DNA of 64,000 nt, taken from the NCBI GenBank assembly GCA_032173965.1, contig JAVUNC010000004.1, forward strand, positions 58,713,501 to 58,777,500, read 5' to 3'. The translations under genes were made by a program, and so were the position numbers. How positions within the stretch are numbered: position 1 is the first letter of the stretch; each line of letters opens with the position of its first letter. Positions 12,995 to 26,400 of the stretch are shown here, one piece after another. The notes under the pieces are model-generated. The model did not search any database, was not told where the DNA came from, and was given only the letters and a program-made list of their open reading frames with translations. The DNA comes from Sitta carolinensis (Eukaryota > Chordata > Aves > Passeriformes > Sittidae).

Positions 12995-13080
12995 AACCCA
13001 GACTTTCTCAGGGATATGACATGAATGGAGTTAATGATCCTTGTGGGTCCCTTCCAGCTCAGCATATTTTGTGATATTCA
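12995..13080 (+). mobile_element. CR1 LINE 3' end, plus strand
   Basis: Only the terminal part of a CR1 copy is present. The phrase GATCCTTGTGGGTCCCTTCC at about 13036 is followed by AGCTCAGCATATTTTGTGAT, the typical 3' end of avian CR1 with its terminal octamer-like ATTYTRTG repeat. It is less diverged than the 11140-11805 copy, so it is probably a separate and younger insertion. Confidence 0.8.
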
Positions 13081-15465
13081 GTTACCTGGGATATTCTGTG
13101 AAAGTTCCTGCAATGAAATTAATAATCTGAGACCACACCTTAATTTCTCAGCCATAATCTTTTCAGGATGACAAAATTATGATCATTTAAACTGATAAAT
13201 TGATATATAGATGAAGAATCTTACTTTTATTAAAACATTCAATCTGATTTCAAGGATTTAAATTCAACCTAGAAAATGATAAATATGTTTTTTGAGTTTC
13301 TTCAGCATTTTAAATGCAATAAAATTCAGTGAATGTGTTTAACCATTGTGTATGGAAAGATAGCATCCTCAGATGTGCTTCTGAATACAAACCAGCTCTT
13401 TGTTTCCTCCTGTCATTTCCTTTTATCACTTTGTGCAGTAGTGTTGAAGAAGTCATCCAGTCCTTGATGGTCATCAAGTCCTCATCAATTCTCCAGCCAC
13501 CACCTGTTCACAATGACCAAACAACATGAAATTGAAGAAAGTGAACAAGAATGTACACCATAATGCATTTGCAATGCAGTTTCAGCTATCTGTGGCTATC
13601 TGAAAGAACAACATTGAGAATTCTTAATAAATATCAGTCAAAACCATGGACAGATAGTGCATATTGCATTTTTTAGAAAACCTCCACATGTTATTGAATT
13701 TAAATTTTGTACTGTGTAGTACAATATTAGACTTCCAAGAGCAAAACTAAAACAAAGAAATGAAACATCAAGAACATCCCCATGTGCTGGGGATCATTTT
13801 CATTGGTTTCTTTACTCATGCTGAAACAGTACTGAATATCTAACTTTGCCTCAAGCTGTACAATAAACAACCTGGGTTTTGTGGCTTTTTACATAAACAA
13901 GAATTCATTCCATTGAAGCATCTTTTCCTTACATTGGACTTAATAAATAGCATTGCAAAACTGTAATTTTGAAAAAAATTGTTTCATTTTGTGTAACTGT
14001 CATCCTGTGGAGATAAAAGTTTACAAAATCACATAACTATGTTAATTTCCAGCTCTGGCTAAAATTCTTGATTTAGGGGATTCAATAATTCAATCTGGAG
14101 GTTAAATAGAAATGTCTCTTAATCCACATTGCCCACATGTTGCTATGGCAATACATTCCTATTGGAGAGTAACTTTGGAACAAGTACACTTTTGGTTTTG
14201 TTGTTGTTGTTTCCAAATACATAAAGATTTTTAGTGGTTTAGTCACCATCTAAACAGGTTCATTTCAATTATCTGTTTTCAATTATCAAGCAATAAAAGT
14301 CATAAAAATATATACCTCAAAATTGTAAGGTACATGTGCACTTGACTAGCTGGTAGTTTATGGATAAGGTATATGGGTATGATTACAGAGAGCAGTAACC
14401 AGAGAGAGGGACCAGGGTGGGACAGTGAGTACATGCTATTGAGTCAAGCACTGCTGTGCTTCACAAGTGTCCTGTGTATAGGTGAGCATGCTATGGCCTG
14501 ACAAGGAAATCAGAAATCTTGTACAGCTTTAGTAAAAAAAAAGCTCACTGTGTGCAGGCTATGAAACAGGCTGCTGCCCTCACAGAAAGAGTCAACAGAG
14601 AAATTATCAAAAACAAAATGAATAATTTAAACCCGACTGATTTCTGAATAGCACATGACTGAAATAAGGCTGCAAACCCTCTTTATTGAGTCAGATGTCT
14701 CCCTGATTTGTTCTAAGCACATGTTCAACTACTACTGAAGTATATAGGACAGGAACACAAGCCAAAGTATGTGACTGAAGAGGAATTGAGTGGTGAACTG
14801 AACCAGAACACCTTGAGTATAGGAGGCACTTACAGAAGAGAGATGGGACCTCTGTGTGCAGCTCACTTATAAGCAGAAGTTCTTTAATTATATATAGGGA
14901 AAGGCATGGAGAAACCCCAAGATTCTTGATTCCAGCAAAATCACCATGTTACTTCAAGAGCACTCATCACCTTGGGCACCCTTTCTAAGACAAGAAAGAG
15001 AAGCTAATCTGCTCTAATTTCTCTTCAGAAAAAGCCTAACAGCAAGAACAAATCCTGACTATAACAGCAGCAGCATTTCCTCACCTTATGAAGATACACA
15101 GCCTGCAATGCTGCAATTCCCCCATGCTATGGATGATTATAGCTCATGTAACAATGGCATCTGGTGCATTGGACTGGGGCAGTATGTCATTCAAGAGCAC
15201 TAATTTATTTGCCAAACATCTTAGCTGTCTCTGTAGCATTGCAAGGAGTATGGGCAATAAAAAAGATGAGGAAAACTCTGATTTAGTGGATATAGCAGCA
15301 TACATAGCTGTTCTTGGAATAATAATGGATTTTCCAAGAAGGGCTGCCTAGGGAATGAATAAGAGATATAGGATTCTCTCACATATTAAACATGCAAACA
15401 CTATATATGAAGGATGAAAGCTAAGAATTAAACCTGCATACATGGTGAAAAATGGGGAAAGAACA
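13081..15465. other. Noncoding AT-rich stretch
   Basis: Nothing assignable is seen. The longest frames are 66-87 codons (13329-13529 and 15088-15351). A GTT-rich microsatellite-like patch of a few units occurs near 14195-14210. No LTR or CR1 words were recognised. Confidence 0.55.
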
Positions 15466-15519
15466 CCATTCAAATGGATCTATATATAGATCAGTTTCCC
15501 AAAAGCATCATTTGAATGG
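15466..15519. repeat. Nested palindromes
   Basis: A perfect 16-bp palindrome (GATC-TATATATA-GATC, 15477-15492) sits next to an 11-bp arm (15466-15476) whose exact inverted copy is at 15509-15519. The whole can fold as a two-level hairpin. The central part is simple TA sequence. Confidence 0.85.
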
Positions 15520-18500
15520 GTTTTTCTTTTGGTTGGTTGGGCTATTTTTCCTGAAAACCTCAATGAATCGTCTAAAGCACAGGATTGAGCATTAAAAAAC
15601 ATTAAGAAAAGGCAAATGACAGACCAAAATGTCTGCCTAATTTTTGAGATTCACTCAAAATACTTTGATAGTAAAATGTGAAAGCCCTGAACAACAAGGG
15701 CAGTTCCTTTGGCTTTGAGTCTTACCAGCAGAGAAGAAGGTCAGGGCAGAATGCAGCTTCGGTAAGGGTGACTGTGAACTGAAAAAGTGCCTGGTTAAGA
15801 GAAAGGATATAAAGAACACAAAACATACCAAATTTTTTTTAAGTGTGAATTAGAATTTTTTGCATAAGATCTCATGGGAGAAGTCCTAGAGAAGTCTTAA
15901 AAGAAAAAAACCTTAAAGAAGGGGTGACATTTCCTCCAGGAAATAAATGACATGACAGGTACAAGCTGTCCCAGTGCAGAAAAAATGGAGACTCTGGCTG
16001 AACTATGACTTTAGCTACAGAAAGGGAATACTATAAAAGTGGAAATTAGGGTAGTTTATGAGTCTGGTACAAAAAAGTAGATTTTATAGACAGCAGGCCA
16101 CTAAAATATGACCTGAAAGAAAAAATAAAGAACATGAGAAGCAGAATGTGTTAAAATACAAAAATAAGTTAATAATTTAGGGATATTAATACAGAAGAGA
16201 TGGAGAACTAACTACAGATGATGGTGTGCCAAAGTGTTAAGGACATTTTTCCATTTTCTTTAATGGGTCATTTACAATTCAGTGGAGCAGCACAATTTAG
16301 TATTAGTATCAAAGGCACAAAGTCTCATAGAACAATTGGGAAAGAGCACATCAGCAAATTTGAAATAAATATATATTTTATTAAATTGTTCTGTCTTGAT
16401 TAGTTTCTTTCTAAGTAGCTTTAAAATTATTCAAATTACTCTTATGGTCATTACACTTGTGAATTCATAAAGGAAATAGAATTACCAGAGGACAAAAGGG
16501 GTCAAGACAGTGTCTGCATTTTAAATGAAGAAAAATGAGTATATGGAAGAAAACAATGGCAATTAGTATGGATCTCTGAAAAACATTTCCTTTAAAACAG
16601 TTTGCTTCTAACATGGAGAAGTGTGGCTTGTGATTAGAGAAGAAACTCTAACTGTCACATGACTTTAAATGAAGTGGGACACGACATTTTCACAAGCAGT
16701 TTAGTGAAATACAATACAGATGAAAGGTGAGTGATCAAGTGATCAATTGTACCAAAATAAATATTTATCAATGGCTCTCCTTCAGGCAGAAGGATGCTAA
16801 ATGGGGATCTGCAGATTCCATTCTGGATACAATTTAGTTCAGTATTTTCATTTAAATTAAGACATTGGAATAGAGCGCACACACACACATAAATATGCAT
16901 CTATAAATATGCATATATATATATATATAATTTATAGATTACATGAAGGTGAAGAGTACAATAAGCTTCCCTGGTAAAAGTAATTAAATTAAAATAGGAA
17001 AAGATACATGGAAACTTTTTTTATTTAGAAAGCAGCATGAGAAAGTTGTGTTAGAAGATTTTCTTTACAAATTGAGCAGGAAGAATAAAATATGAAAATA
17101 CAGGATGGGTTAACAGATCATATGTAGTAAAACATTAAAAAAAATCTGGTAATTGAGGTGAATTGTAAACTGTACAGAAGTGAAAAATGTCATTTAGCCA
17201 TTGAGTAAAAGGTAAAACTCATTTGAGGAAGTTAAGAGAGATACTGAAACAAGACAAATGAAATAATTCTCCCAGGCACTTAGAAGTATCACCTACAATT
17301 TTGCAGATGTGTTACTGGATTCTTTAGGAAAATAAAGCAAACCCATGATAGTGAAGAGAAAAGTGGTGAGAACATGGATACACATGAAGAGTGTTTGGAT
17401 CAGCATAGGTAATTTAGCCTAAAGGAGAAAATTTTAGGGGGATAATATGGCACAGTACTGGTACTGATTTTTGAAGCATCAGAATAGATCATTCGAATGG
17501 CTGTGAAGGCTCCATGACTGCATGCTTCTAAGACTAGTTTAGAGATATCACTGATTACTCATTCTTTATTAGTTACCTCTATTTCTCCAATTCAAAGCCA
17601 TTTGAGAAGGTGCTGCCCAGCAGCAGCACTTTGTAGCTCAGTTGTTGTAGGAAATAGCAGAGTTCAAATCCTGGAGAAAACAACTGAGATATTTAGAGCA
17701 TCACAGATGCTTATACATCTCTGCCAGATAGTGCAACAAGTGTCCTCATGGACCATCCAGACATCCTTATTAACAGATCTGTCTGTTTGGTATCCTCTCA
17801 GGGATCTGTCAGTTCCTGGGGATACACATGTTCAAAGCAGCTACATCATGATTATCCCACCAGGGAGTTCCTGGTATCTTTCACATCTCAAATGTTCACT
17901 GGCAGCCTAACTGCTTGGACCATGTCAACCAAACCTCAGTTAATTCCCTTGTTCTTTTTTTTACAGTGTCCTTTGACTTTTTATTTTATCCCATGTTATC
18001 CTTTGATTCCTCTACCTTCTCCACTTCTTTCATCCACTCCTTTTCCACTCAGTATATATAAAAGAAAACCTTTTCTTCTGCCCACACTTTCAATGTTTCC
18101 CATGATTCTTACAGGAATGCTGAGTGAATGACCAGTGACAATCAAATATGAGACACAGCCATAAATTGACATTAAACTTTTATCTGTACCTCATGCTGCT
18201 TGTTCACAGCTGGCTGAAGAAAGTATGAGTTTTGATGAAGGCACATACCACTGGATAGCACATACAGATTTAAGTCAACTCATTTTAAAAATCTGGTAAA
18301 GGATAATATATATGAAGGTATTACATAGATAATTTAGATATTAATTATTGTATAGATATTTCACTTATTTTCACATATATAAAAATAACACGGGTGATGA
18401 AAAATTTGTAATAGTACCTCAGTTTCTATTTTAGCATTTTTAAAATGAAGTATTTTCTCTTCATTTTGAAAGAACTTCACTTTCCAACATGCATATTTTA

Positions 18501-21500
18501 GTTACACTAACTACAACATATTCCAAATTTCATCCTTTCCTCTCTGGAAGTCTCTCTAGTCTAAATTTAATCAGATATCCTGAGCCAAATATCTCCTTTA
18601 CACTTGCATCTCTGTGTTTCCTGAAGGGAGGAAAAGTATCTCCCTAGACAATGCTTCAGCCCATGCACAGCTCTGAAACTTAACGTGAAACACTCATGTG
18701 CTTTGGGACACAGCTCCGAGCTGGGCTCCCTCTGGTTTACAAGTCAGACTGGTTTACAAGCGAGAGAAGCACTCCTGAATCCCCACATTAGGTGAGCTCA
18801 TGAACAACCACCATAATATAGTATGAACAACTTTTTGTTGGTTGTAAATATTCTGAAACTCAGAGAGTAGGATAAAATCTAGCCAAAAATGAATGATTTG
18901 GGACTAATTATAAGTAATCAAAGCAAAAATTCATGAGTGGGGATGGACAAAAATTGCAACGACAGGGCATTACCATTATACTTCTGTTAAGAGAACTTCT
19001 GAATTTACTGCGAATTTCCTACACCATGGCATTTTTCCCTTTGGAAATTGGAGAAGTCCTAAGAGCCTGAACTGTGGAGTCTTCAGGGAGAGAAAGTACC
19101 TACTGTAGGAAGAATTTATAACTTTAACAAATGGTTTTCTCTGTGAACTCCGCTCTTCCTTTTGCACTGCACGCTGTCTATTATTTCATGTCAGGCACAG
19201 GACTGCAGGTGCTGGTGGGTGGGGCCAGCTGGTCTCTCAAGCCCCCTTTCTCTCTTTTAGTCCAAGAAATCCTCCACCAGGAGCCAAATTTCAGAGATTC
19301 TGAAATTAAAAGTGAAGTTGAAAAGATTGCAACATTGTGTGCCACAAAGGATGGAGAGGAGCATGTCCATGCCCAGTACAGGGAGACTCAGAGCACTCCT
19401 AACTAAGCATACTGAATCCTGCAGCAAGAAATCACTGCTGTCATTGTCTTGGAGGGGGACCCAAGGAATGATTAAAAGCAGTTTTATTAATGGGATACTC
19501 CTTTTCATGGAGAATACAATTTCATTTTCAGAAATTTCTGCATATCTCACTTCGCCTATTTTCTGTATGCTGTTTTCAAAGGGCAGGAGATGACTTGAGA
19601 CACAAAAAGCGTGTGATTGCTAAGAACAGAAGCAGTGATATGCTTGAGGAAAGGGCCTGGAGTGGACATCTTCCCTTCTGAACAATGCAGTTTTACACAA
19701 AGTACAAGAAAAAAACACTACTTAAGGAAAGAGGAAATGAAAGGTAGGAGAGAGAGAGAACAGTGTAAGAAGATTGAGTTAGCATATGATGCTGCTAGCT
19801 GCTGTGCTACCTTTGGTCATTCAAGCCCTTGCAGACCTGCATTTCATAGTATAGGTGTTCATGGAATATTGATTCATTTCAGAAGAGTTGTCTTCCCCCC
19901 TAATTCCCTGCTGGTTGCCTCCTTACAAAGGTCACATATGCATTTCAGAACTGAAGTAGGGCCCTTCCACAAGGACATAGCAATAACCAATTTTTTACTT
20001 TTTTTTTAAATTTAAGCCTCAGAATTAAAAAGCAAGATTGCACTTACATTCAGGAATTACACTACTGACCAGTTTCTAAAGATACTCAAGGATGTTTAAA
20101 AGACAGGGTTTGAACAAGAGTCTCTGACAAAAATCTGACACACCATATATCTAATTATATATTTTACTCTTGTGGCTTGTGATTGTTTTTGAGGGGCAGA
20201 CTCACAAGGACATCAGTCGGGAGTGTTCATAACAATAACAAGCCCAGGGAGCTTCCATATGAAAGAACCAGTAACAGATTATTATAGAAATATACTGCTT
20301 AAATTATAGTTAACTTTCCTCCACAGCAGTAACAAGCAGACAGGGAGCATTTCAGCCAATTAACCAAATGCTAAATGGTTGTGGTGGTTATTGTCCCTAG
20401 TCAATAGTGGGGATATGTCCCACTAATCCTTAGTCAATCCTTACTTCACAGTCAGTGGCTTTTCACTTGGGTGATCCTTCATTTACTTTCGGTAATAATT
20501 ATAATAAAAATGATGAGTGTCATTCGACAATAAGAAAGCCAAGTCAAATGTAGCTGCTGAGAAGCTCTTTTGAAAGCACTGTGCTGGACCTCCATGCACA
20601 TCACATCTTGTGGGGACAGGTCAGGCATTCTCTAACACTCTCTTCTCTAACAGGGTCTTCCTCATCACTGCATCTGATCAAAATTACTAGTGCAAGAATG
20701 TGGTTATCAGAAAAAAGGCAATCAATGCTGGATCTTTTGGGGGAACGTTCACTAAATGTTTTTGACAAAAACAGGAGGCTGAGTCATCCCAGAACTGTTT
20801 GTAAGTTTTTTGTCGAAATTTATTCCATCTTTAAGTCTTTGACCTTTTTCCTATACTATACATGCAGGCACTGCTAAGTTTCAACACTGTCAACTTTACT
20901 TTTCTTCCAGCCGTGGCTGAAATTTTAATGCTTAGAAGAAAGAAATCAATTACATTTTCTAACATTTCCTGAGTCACTATTATAATAATGGGAAATCCCC
21001 ATTCCTTAGATCACTGCTTTCACATAAAAGTGTTCTCTGCTTGAAAGATCAAGCTCTTAAAATAATATCTACATAAAAATGAATCAATCTTCTCTGTGTG
21101 AATTTGAACTGTTATAAACGTTAAGGCAATGCAATAAACTTCCACCTGGATTTTAATTTAGCTCAGTCAGTTAAAATATTGGCCCTTACTGCCTGTTAAC
21201 CATCTGTAGATCAGCATGATGCAGTTTCTGAAAAAGGCAGTGATCTAGTCCATGAAATCATTTGCTGCTCCAAGTCTCATTTTAACATCTACATCTTCAT
21301 CTGAGCATCAGCAGTTTGCTCTTAAACACTATTCTGTTCCTGTAGAAAGCTGGAAATGGCTCCAGGAAACAAGCTGGTTAAAAATCGACTATGAGTCTCC
21401 TATTAGTCAGGGTTACTGCCTTTAACTGATTGCCTACTACCTTTATCATGGTCTGACAACTTTTTTTCTCCCAGGAGAATGAATCTCAGGCCTTTTAGGG

Positions 21501-22106
21501 CAGCTGACAACAGCTTTTTAATGTCTGCAGAGATACTTTCATACAGATGGCAGCATTAATGAAATTTATGAATCCTACTCATACCATGTTTCACACAATC
21601 AAATCAAATCTCTACTGACTTCCAAAAGTGAGTGAACAAATAATATTTTTGTGTTTGTTTATCAAATGCACCATTTGTCTAATGCTTTTAGGAAGATTCT
21701 CTTAATTTTACAACTTTTATTTTGTGGATTTTCCATCAATCTTGAAGAAGAAGTGTGAGGACTTTTCTGAGAGAGAGAAGTGCCATCATAGTTATCCTCA
21801 AAAATTAGCTTTTCTGATTGAAGAGGTATTTCATATTGTAGAGTTTGAAGCACATTTCTAGAAAGTAGCAAGAAAAGGAAGGTAATTAAAGCAACAGTAC
21901 ATTTAATGTATAAAAGGCATAAAATAATATAAACCAATTTTTGTACAGAAAAAATGCAGCCTCAATAGAAGCAGAAAGATGAGCTGCAGAGAAAATACAA
22001 GCGTAAGGAAAGATTGTGGGCAGAAATTGTGTAAGAAAAATTATTTCTCATTTTATAAATGTATATATTATATCATTACCTTAAATTTGAATTTGCCCTC
22101 TACAAC
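15520..22106. other. Long noncoding stretch, purine-skewed at its left
   Basis: No gene is supported in 6.6 kb. From about 15580 to 17460 the plus strand is persistently A/G-rich (many AAGAGA, GAAAAG and AAAATA words). This could be the decayed sense strand of a retroposon, but no named element could be matched. Overlapping frames of 102 and 127 codons (17602-18131) lie in pyrimidine-rich DNA. Frames of 91-130 codons between 19131 and 20009 overlap each other on both strands. None shows a family motif. A 12-base direct repeat (CTGGTTTACAAG) occurs at 18732-18743 and 18749-18760. Confidence 0.5.
16878..16930. repeat. CA and TA microsatellites
   Basis: A short CA run (about 16878-16889) is followed by a TA run (about 16912-16929) with ATAAATATGCAT spacer copies between them. 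Ordinary simple sequence. Confidence 0.85.
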
Positions 22107-22152
22107 GTTTTTTGGGTTTTTTTTGTTTTGTTTTTTTTTTGGGGGGGGGGGG
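22107..22152 (+). repeat. T-tract followed by a run of 12 G
   Basis: T-rich sequence with interspersed G triplets ends in 10 T and then 12 consecutive G (22141-22152). A G12 run next to a T tract is prone to slippage and to quadruplex-type stacking. Exact run lengths in raw data of this kind are often unreliable. Confidence 0.85.
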
Positions 22153-23094
22153 TTATCTCTTTTGTAAATACCATGGCAGGCTTTAAGATAGCACAGTTGG
22201 GGAAGAGATAAAAAAGTTTATTTGCAGTATGCCATGGAATTTCACAGACATTCTCATAGCAACAGCATACAAAATGCATTCCTTAATAGACTACCTTAAT
22301 TTAAAAGCTTTGCAGTTACTCTCATTCATCTGATTATGATCCAGGCAAATAACTGAAGCTGCCATTATCCCTTGGAGGTGTAAGAATGCAGAATATTATT
22401 AGGTTTGGAGAGCACTGCATTCACACCCTGCCCAAATGCTTTCCTGCTGGAAGAGAAAATATTCACTTTTCCAGCCTCTAGCATACTGAAGTGAAATGAT
22501 CATGCTGTTCTGACTTTGATAACCATATAAAAATTTTCATATACTATCTCTCATATTCTTGATTCAATAGCCACAAATGAATATTAAATTTCAAACCCCT
22601 CTAATATATTCATGGGCTTCAGAGTTTCTAAGTGTTGATAGCAACACAGTATGTTCAGGACTCAATTAAATGCATTTTCAAGTATCAAAGTAATTTTAAC
22701 TATAAACTCTTGGGTGTTTTGTTTTTAATAAGAAACACACATTTTAAAAAGGCAAGAGGTTGATCATTATTAATTTCTGATGCTCAAAAATCTATACAAC
22801 AAGCTAAAACAGAAGTTGCAGGGTTAACCTCATTATTGTACTTTATGTATCAAAAATAATCAAAGAGCTGAAAGGCATTTTATAGCTTAAGGAGAACTGT
22901 AATTCCTTGAGAAAAATAGTAATTTCACCCTGTCACTGATTTTTTTAAATTTCTTATTCTAAAGGTCTTTGTTTCAATGTTTTTCTTCCTCAGAGTGTAC
23001 TGGCAGCTCCCCTAAGTAGCTACTCCCACTGGCTTTTATTAAACTCACACACTATTATTTTCTTTTATTATGTTTGGTTTGGTTTTCCCTTTTA
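22153..23094. other. Noncoding AT-rich stretch
   Basis: No gene or repeat is recognised. Several AT-rich segments around 22260-22480 have a mixed, non-repetitive look that can go with conserved noncoding DNA, but nothing in the sequence proves it. Confidence 0.5.
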
Positions 23095-23111
23095 TTTTTT
23101 TTTTTTTTTTT
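23095..23111 (-). repeat. Poly-T tract, 17 bases, left edge of a GC-rich block
   Basis: A run of 17 T sits directly against an abruptly GC-rich segment. Read on the minus strand it would be a poly-A tail at the 3' end of that segment. No AATAAA signal is seen on the minus strand just before the tail, which weakens the processed-transcript reading. Confidence 0.8.
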
Positions 23112-23400
23112 GTGTGAAGCCCAGAAGCAGCGGCAGCCTGCCCGGGGCGGGCAGGCAGAGGGGATGTGTCCCCTCCCTCACCCCGCTGGCCTCTCTCCTG
23201 GAGAGAGCAGCCCAGGACACCAGTGGCCTTCTCTGCCACACGAGCCCCTTGCTGGTGCTCCAGCACAGCATCCACCAGCACAGCATCCACCAGCACAGCA
23301 TCCACCAGCACTCCCGGGCTCTTTTGGGAAGGGCCCCTCCACTGGATGTGCCAGTGCAACACTTGCAGAAGGAGGTTGCTTCCTCCAGGGATTACCCAGT
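23112..23400. other. GC-rich block, possible retroposed sequence
   Basis: Base composition changes sharply from AT-rich flanks to GC-rich with several CpGs (GGCAGCCTGCCCGGGGCGGG near 23131). Open frames exist on both strands (109, 122 and 99 codons plus; 132 codons minus), as expected where stops are rare, and none resembles a known protein. The poly-T edge suggests a retroposed minus-strand transcript. A simple GC-rich minisatellite locus or a decayed LTR is also possible. Confidence 0.45.
23261..23310 (+). repeat. 15-bp tandem repeat (minisatellite)
   Basis: Three exact copies of CAGCACAGCATCCAC begin at 23261, 23276 and 23291, followed by a partial copy (CAGCA). The period is a multiple of 3, so both strands read as short peptide repeats (for example QHSIH plus and VLVDA minus). 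This explains the open frames here without any coding function. Confidence 0.95.
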
Positions 23401-26400
23401 TAGTAAGAATACTCTCATTCTCAGAAATAAACCACGGCGACAATATAACTCCCCAAACTATTTAACTTCAGTGCTGACCTAGTCCTGCCATCCCAGAATA
23501 TAACGAGGACAGGAAGGACAACTGACAAGCTGGGAACAGAAAATAATGAGTGTCATCTGTAGGCTGACAGAAATGCACGAAATTGATGTGGGTTGCCACT
23601 GCTGTAGACATACACCATTTGATATCGTGAAAAACTGAAAGGATTTTGTTCCAGAGGATCTGAAAAGGTAAAGAACAGGATTCTAGACTATTTACACAAG
23701 CTATTGAAACATCAGGTGTTTTATATACCAACTTTGTTTCTCACAAAAATCTAAATATTCGTTAACCAAAACAAGTACCACCCTACCATACTGGTAAGCT
23801 GATGGGCACATTCAGCACACTTCTGATTTCGTATTCATGTAACAATACTATTATTAAAACATTGTCATGTCTAGAAATCTGGCAGGCTGTATTTTGGGTT
23901 TATTATTTAATCAACACATTGAAAATGTCATAAAACCAGCTTTTTTCCTTCCTAAAATTATGTCAGTCCAAGGACTGTGGTCAGCAGTTAAACCCTACAG
24001 ATGTTGCAGATTCAGGTCTTTTATTTCTGGGGTTGATTCTTTCAACTATTTATTTTGGGGTTTCATTGATTGCACTATTCAAATACCACAGTCTATGAGA
24101 GATGCTACAAGTTAGATCACATACAGAATTTTGAGGAATGTGAAAAAATAACCCTATATATTTAACTCATCATAAATTTCCTCAGTGCTTTTAAATGATT
24201 TCTTCCTGCTTGAAGGATCCTAAGAAGTACTAAGTTTTGCCACTGAGCAGCAAGTAAAAACTGAGCTTCTAAGCAGCCAGTCTAGGAAAGAACACTTCAG
24301 GATTTAATCTTGCTTATTACATGTCTTTGTGTTCATAAATGTTAGTGGGAGTAGGAACAAAAAAAGTATTAACAGTAGTCTAAACTGCACCCTTGTGCAC
24401 AAAATCACCAACAAATTGAGCTGTGTCTCTTCTGCATCGCTGTGATGAACCCATTTGTAGTGTTTGGCCCACTGACATGGGGCAAGACTAAAGACAGAAA
24501 TCTTCTCTTCATGAAGACTCAAGAGACAGAGGTTTGGTGAAGCACCCTTGACTTTTCATCTCATGCAGAGACTCCTAAATAACACAGAAAAGGCCGAAGT
24601 TTATATAAACTTTCCCTTGGCACAGAGAGAAAGAGGAAAAGAAAGATAACAAGCTTTGGCTAGAAGAAGTTTATAAAAAACTAGCTCCAAGCTGCTTTTG
24701 ATTTTGCTTCATAAATCTTTTCTCATAATTCACCTCTACAATTTTTCCTCTCCTAACGATGAACACAAATTCTGTGAAAGTGACCTTAAATTCTGGCAAG
24801 AAGAAAGAAAAGTTCTGGAGATTTACTGTGAGGGAGAGGGCAGTAGAGATAAACCATGGGTTGTAGGGGTAAAACACAGAGAATGTGTCTGAAGACTTAA
24901 TTGCTTTACTTTTATTATTAAAATTCCCGCCACAATATCTCTCTGAGCTAAAATTCTGCTTTGGTCCTGGCTCAAATTAAGTTGCCATCTACAAGATTAT
25001 TATAGCCATAATGGCAACAACATCTATAACCTGTGGCACACACAGGGAAACTGGCCTGTGAGGCTCCAGAGGAAACAGACCTTTCAACCTTTTCTTCAGG
25101 CAGGGAAAACATGAGAGCAGCCCATGTTTTGCATCTGTTACAGATGTACTGCCCATTTTAAGACATTCACAGGTTTTTGTTTTATACTTTTTAAAAAACA
25201 GACAAAGGTAACATATCACTACAGAAAAGTAATAATACCTCTATACTGTAATTGTTCTTTCGATCTACAAAATATTCAGAAGGATTGTGGAGAAACTGAG
25301 CCAGAAAACAACTTCAAACATACCATATTACATTCTCTTAATTTTTATTTAAATTTTCTTAGCTGTTCTCAAGAAGCAATTATAATTTAAAACCTCACTT
25401 GTTTGCAGGAGACCATATGCATAACATGTAGACCTGCAACATTGTTTCGAAAATGGACAGATTATTATGTAGAAAATTCAAAATTGCAAGTGTAATATAA
25501 ATAGAATTATGTTAAAATAAACAGCTTAGTTTCTTCCAGCTGGTGCAGGACCACAAGGAAGACAGCTGAATGATTAGTACTTGATATTTATTTGAAATAA
25601 ACTGCAGATTGCTTCAGCTAGTTCCTGGCTAGTATAACAGAACTATTTCTAAATAAAGAGAAGAGCTATATAAAGATACTAAAAATTGACATTAAAAAAT
25701 GTTTGCTTGTTTTTTTTATATTCACTTCCCATGAATATTTATAGACTCCATTTATCAAAAGCTCTATGTTTAAGACTGGGACTGCCAATAAGAGAGATGG
25801 AAAGGGAAGTTAACACTGACATGTTTGTGTTCAATGAAGAAAAAATCCTCTTGCACCTTACAAGCAGAACAGGGAAGAGGCAGGACAGAACTGGCTAGAG
25901 GTAGGAGTCCACATTTTGATACACTACCTGTGAATACTTTTTTTTACCAGGAGATTAATCTTATAATTTTTTTATTCCCTGCTGTCTTTAATTTCAGCAA
26001 TGAATTACTGTATAGCCAGGTAATATATTGTATATATCAGGGAGGATGTTAGCACCCAGTTAACTCCTACCCTGAGGTCATGCACTTTGACAGTGAATTT
26101 ACCCTGGTGCCAGTGAAGGCCAGCTCTGAGCAAAAAAATGCCATGTGCAGGGCAGGGTGCTGTGGGGAAGGCAAGCAAGGGCCATCCAGCCCATGGTCAT
26201 CTGCACCAGAACGTGGGGGACAGCATTCTTTCAAGCAAGAGACCTAATGCTACTACCAGTCCTAATGCCTGCTCATTCTACAAAGGAGGCAGTTATGGGA
26301 AATAGAGACAACCTTTTCCTTGACTCAGCCCCTTGGTTAGCATTTCTACTGCCTCAAAAACAGAAATGAGGCATTTTTTAATCTCCTAGAAAAGTAATGT

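Noticed and set aside
17602..18131. Overlapping 102- and 127-codon frames
   Set aside because: The sequence is pyrimidine-rich, two frames are open at once and no motif is seen.
19131..19406. Possible exon after a pyrimidine tract and AG (about 19250-19260)
   Set aside because: The acceptor-like motif is plausible, but the peptide has no family resemblance, no clear donor follows, and frames overlap on the other strand.
23261..23310. Short regularly spaced repeats as a CRISPR array
   Set aside because: The units are directly adjacent with no spacers, there are no cas genes, and the genome is vertebrate.
23074..23482. Overlapping frames with HSIHQ or VLVDA peptide repeats
   Set aside because: The repeats come from a 15-bp minisatellite whose period keeps all frames in phase.
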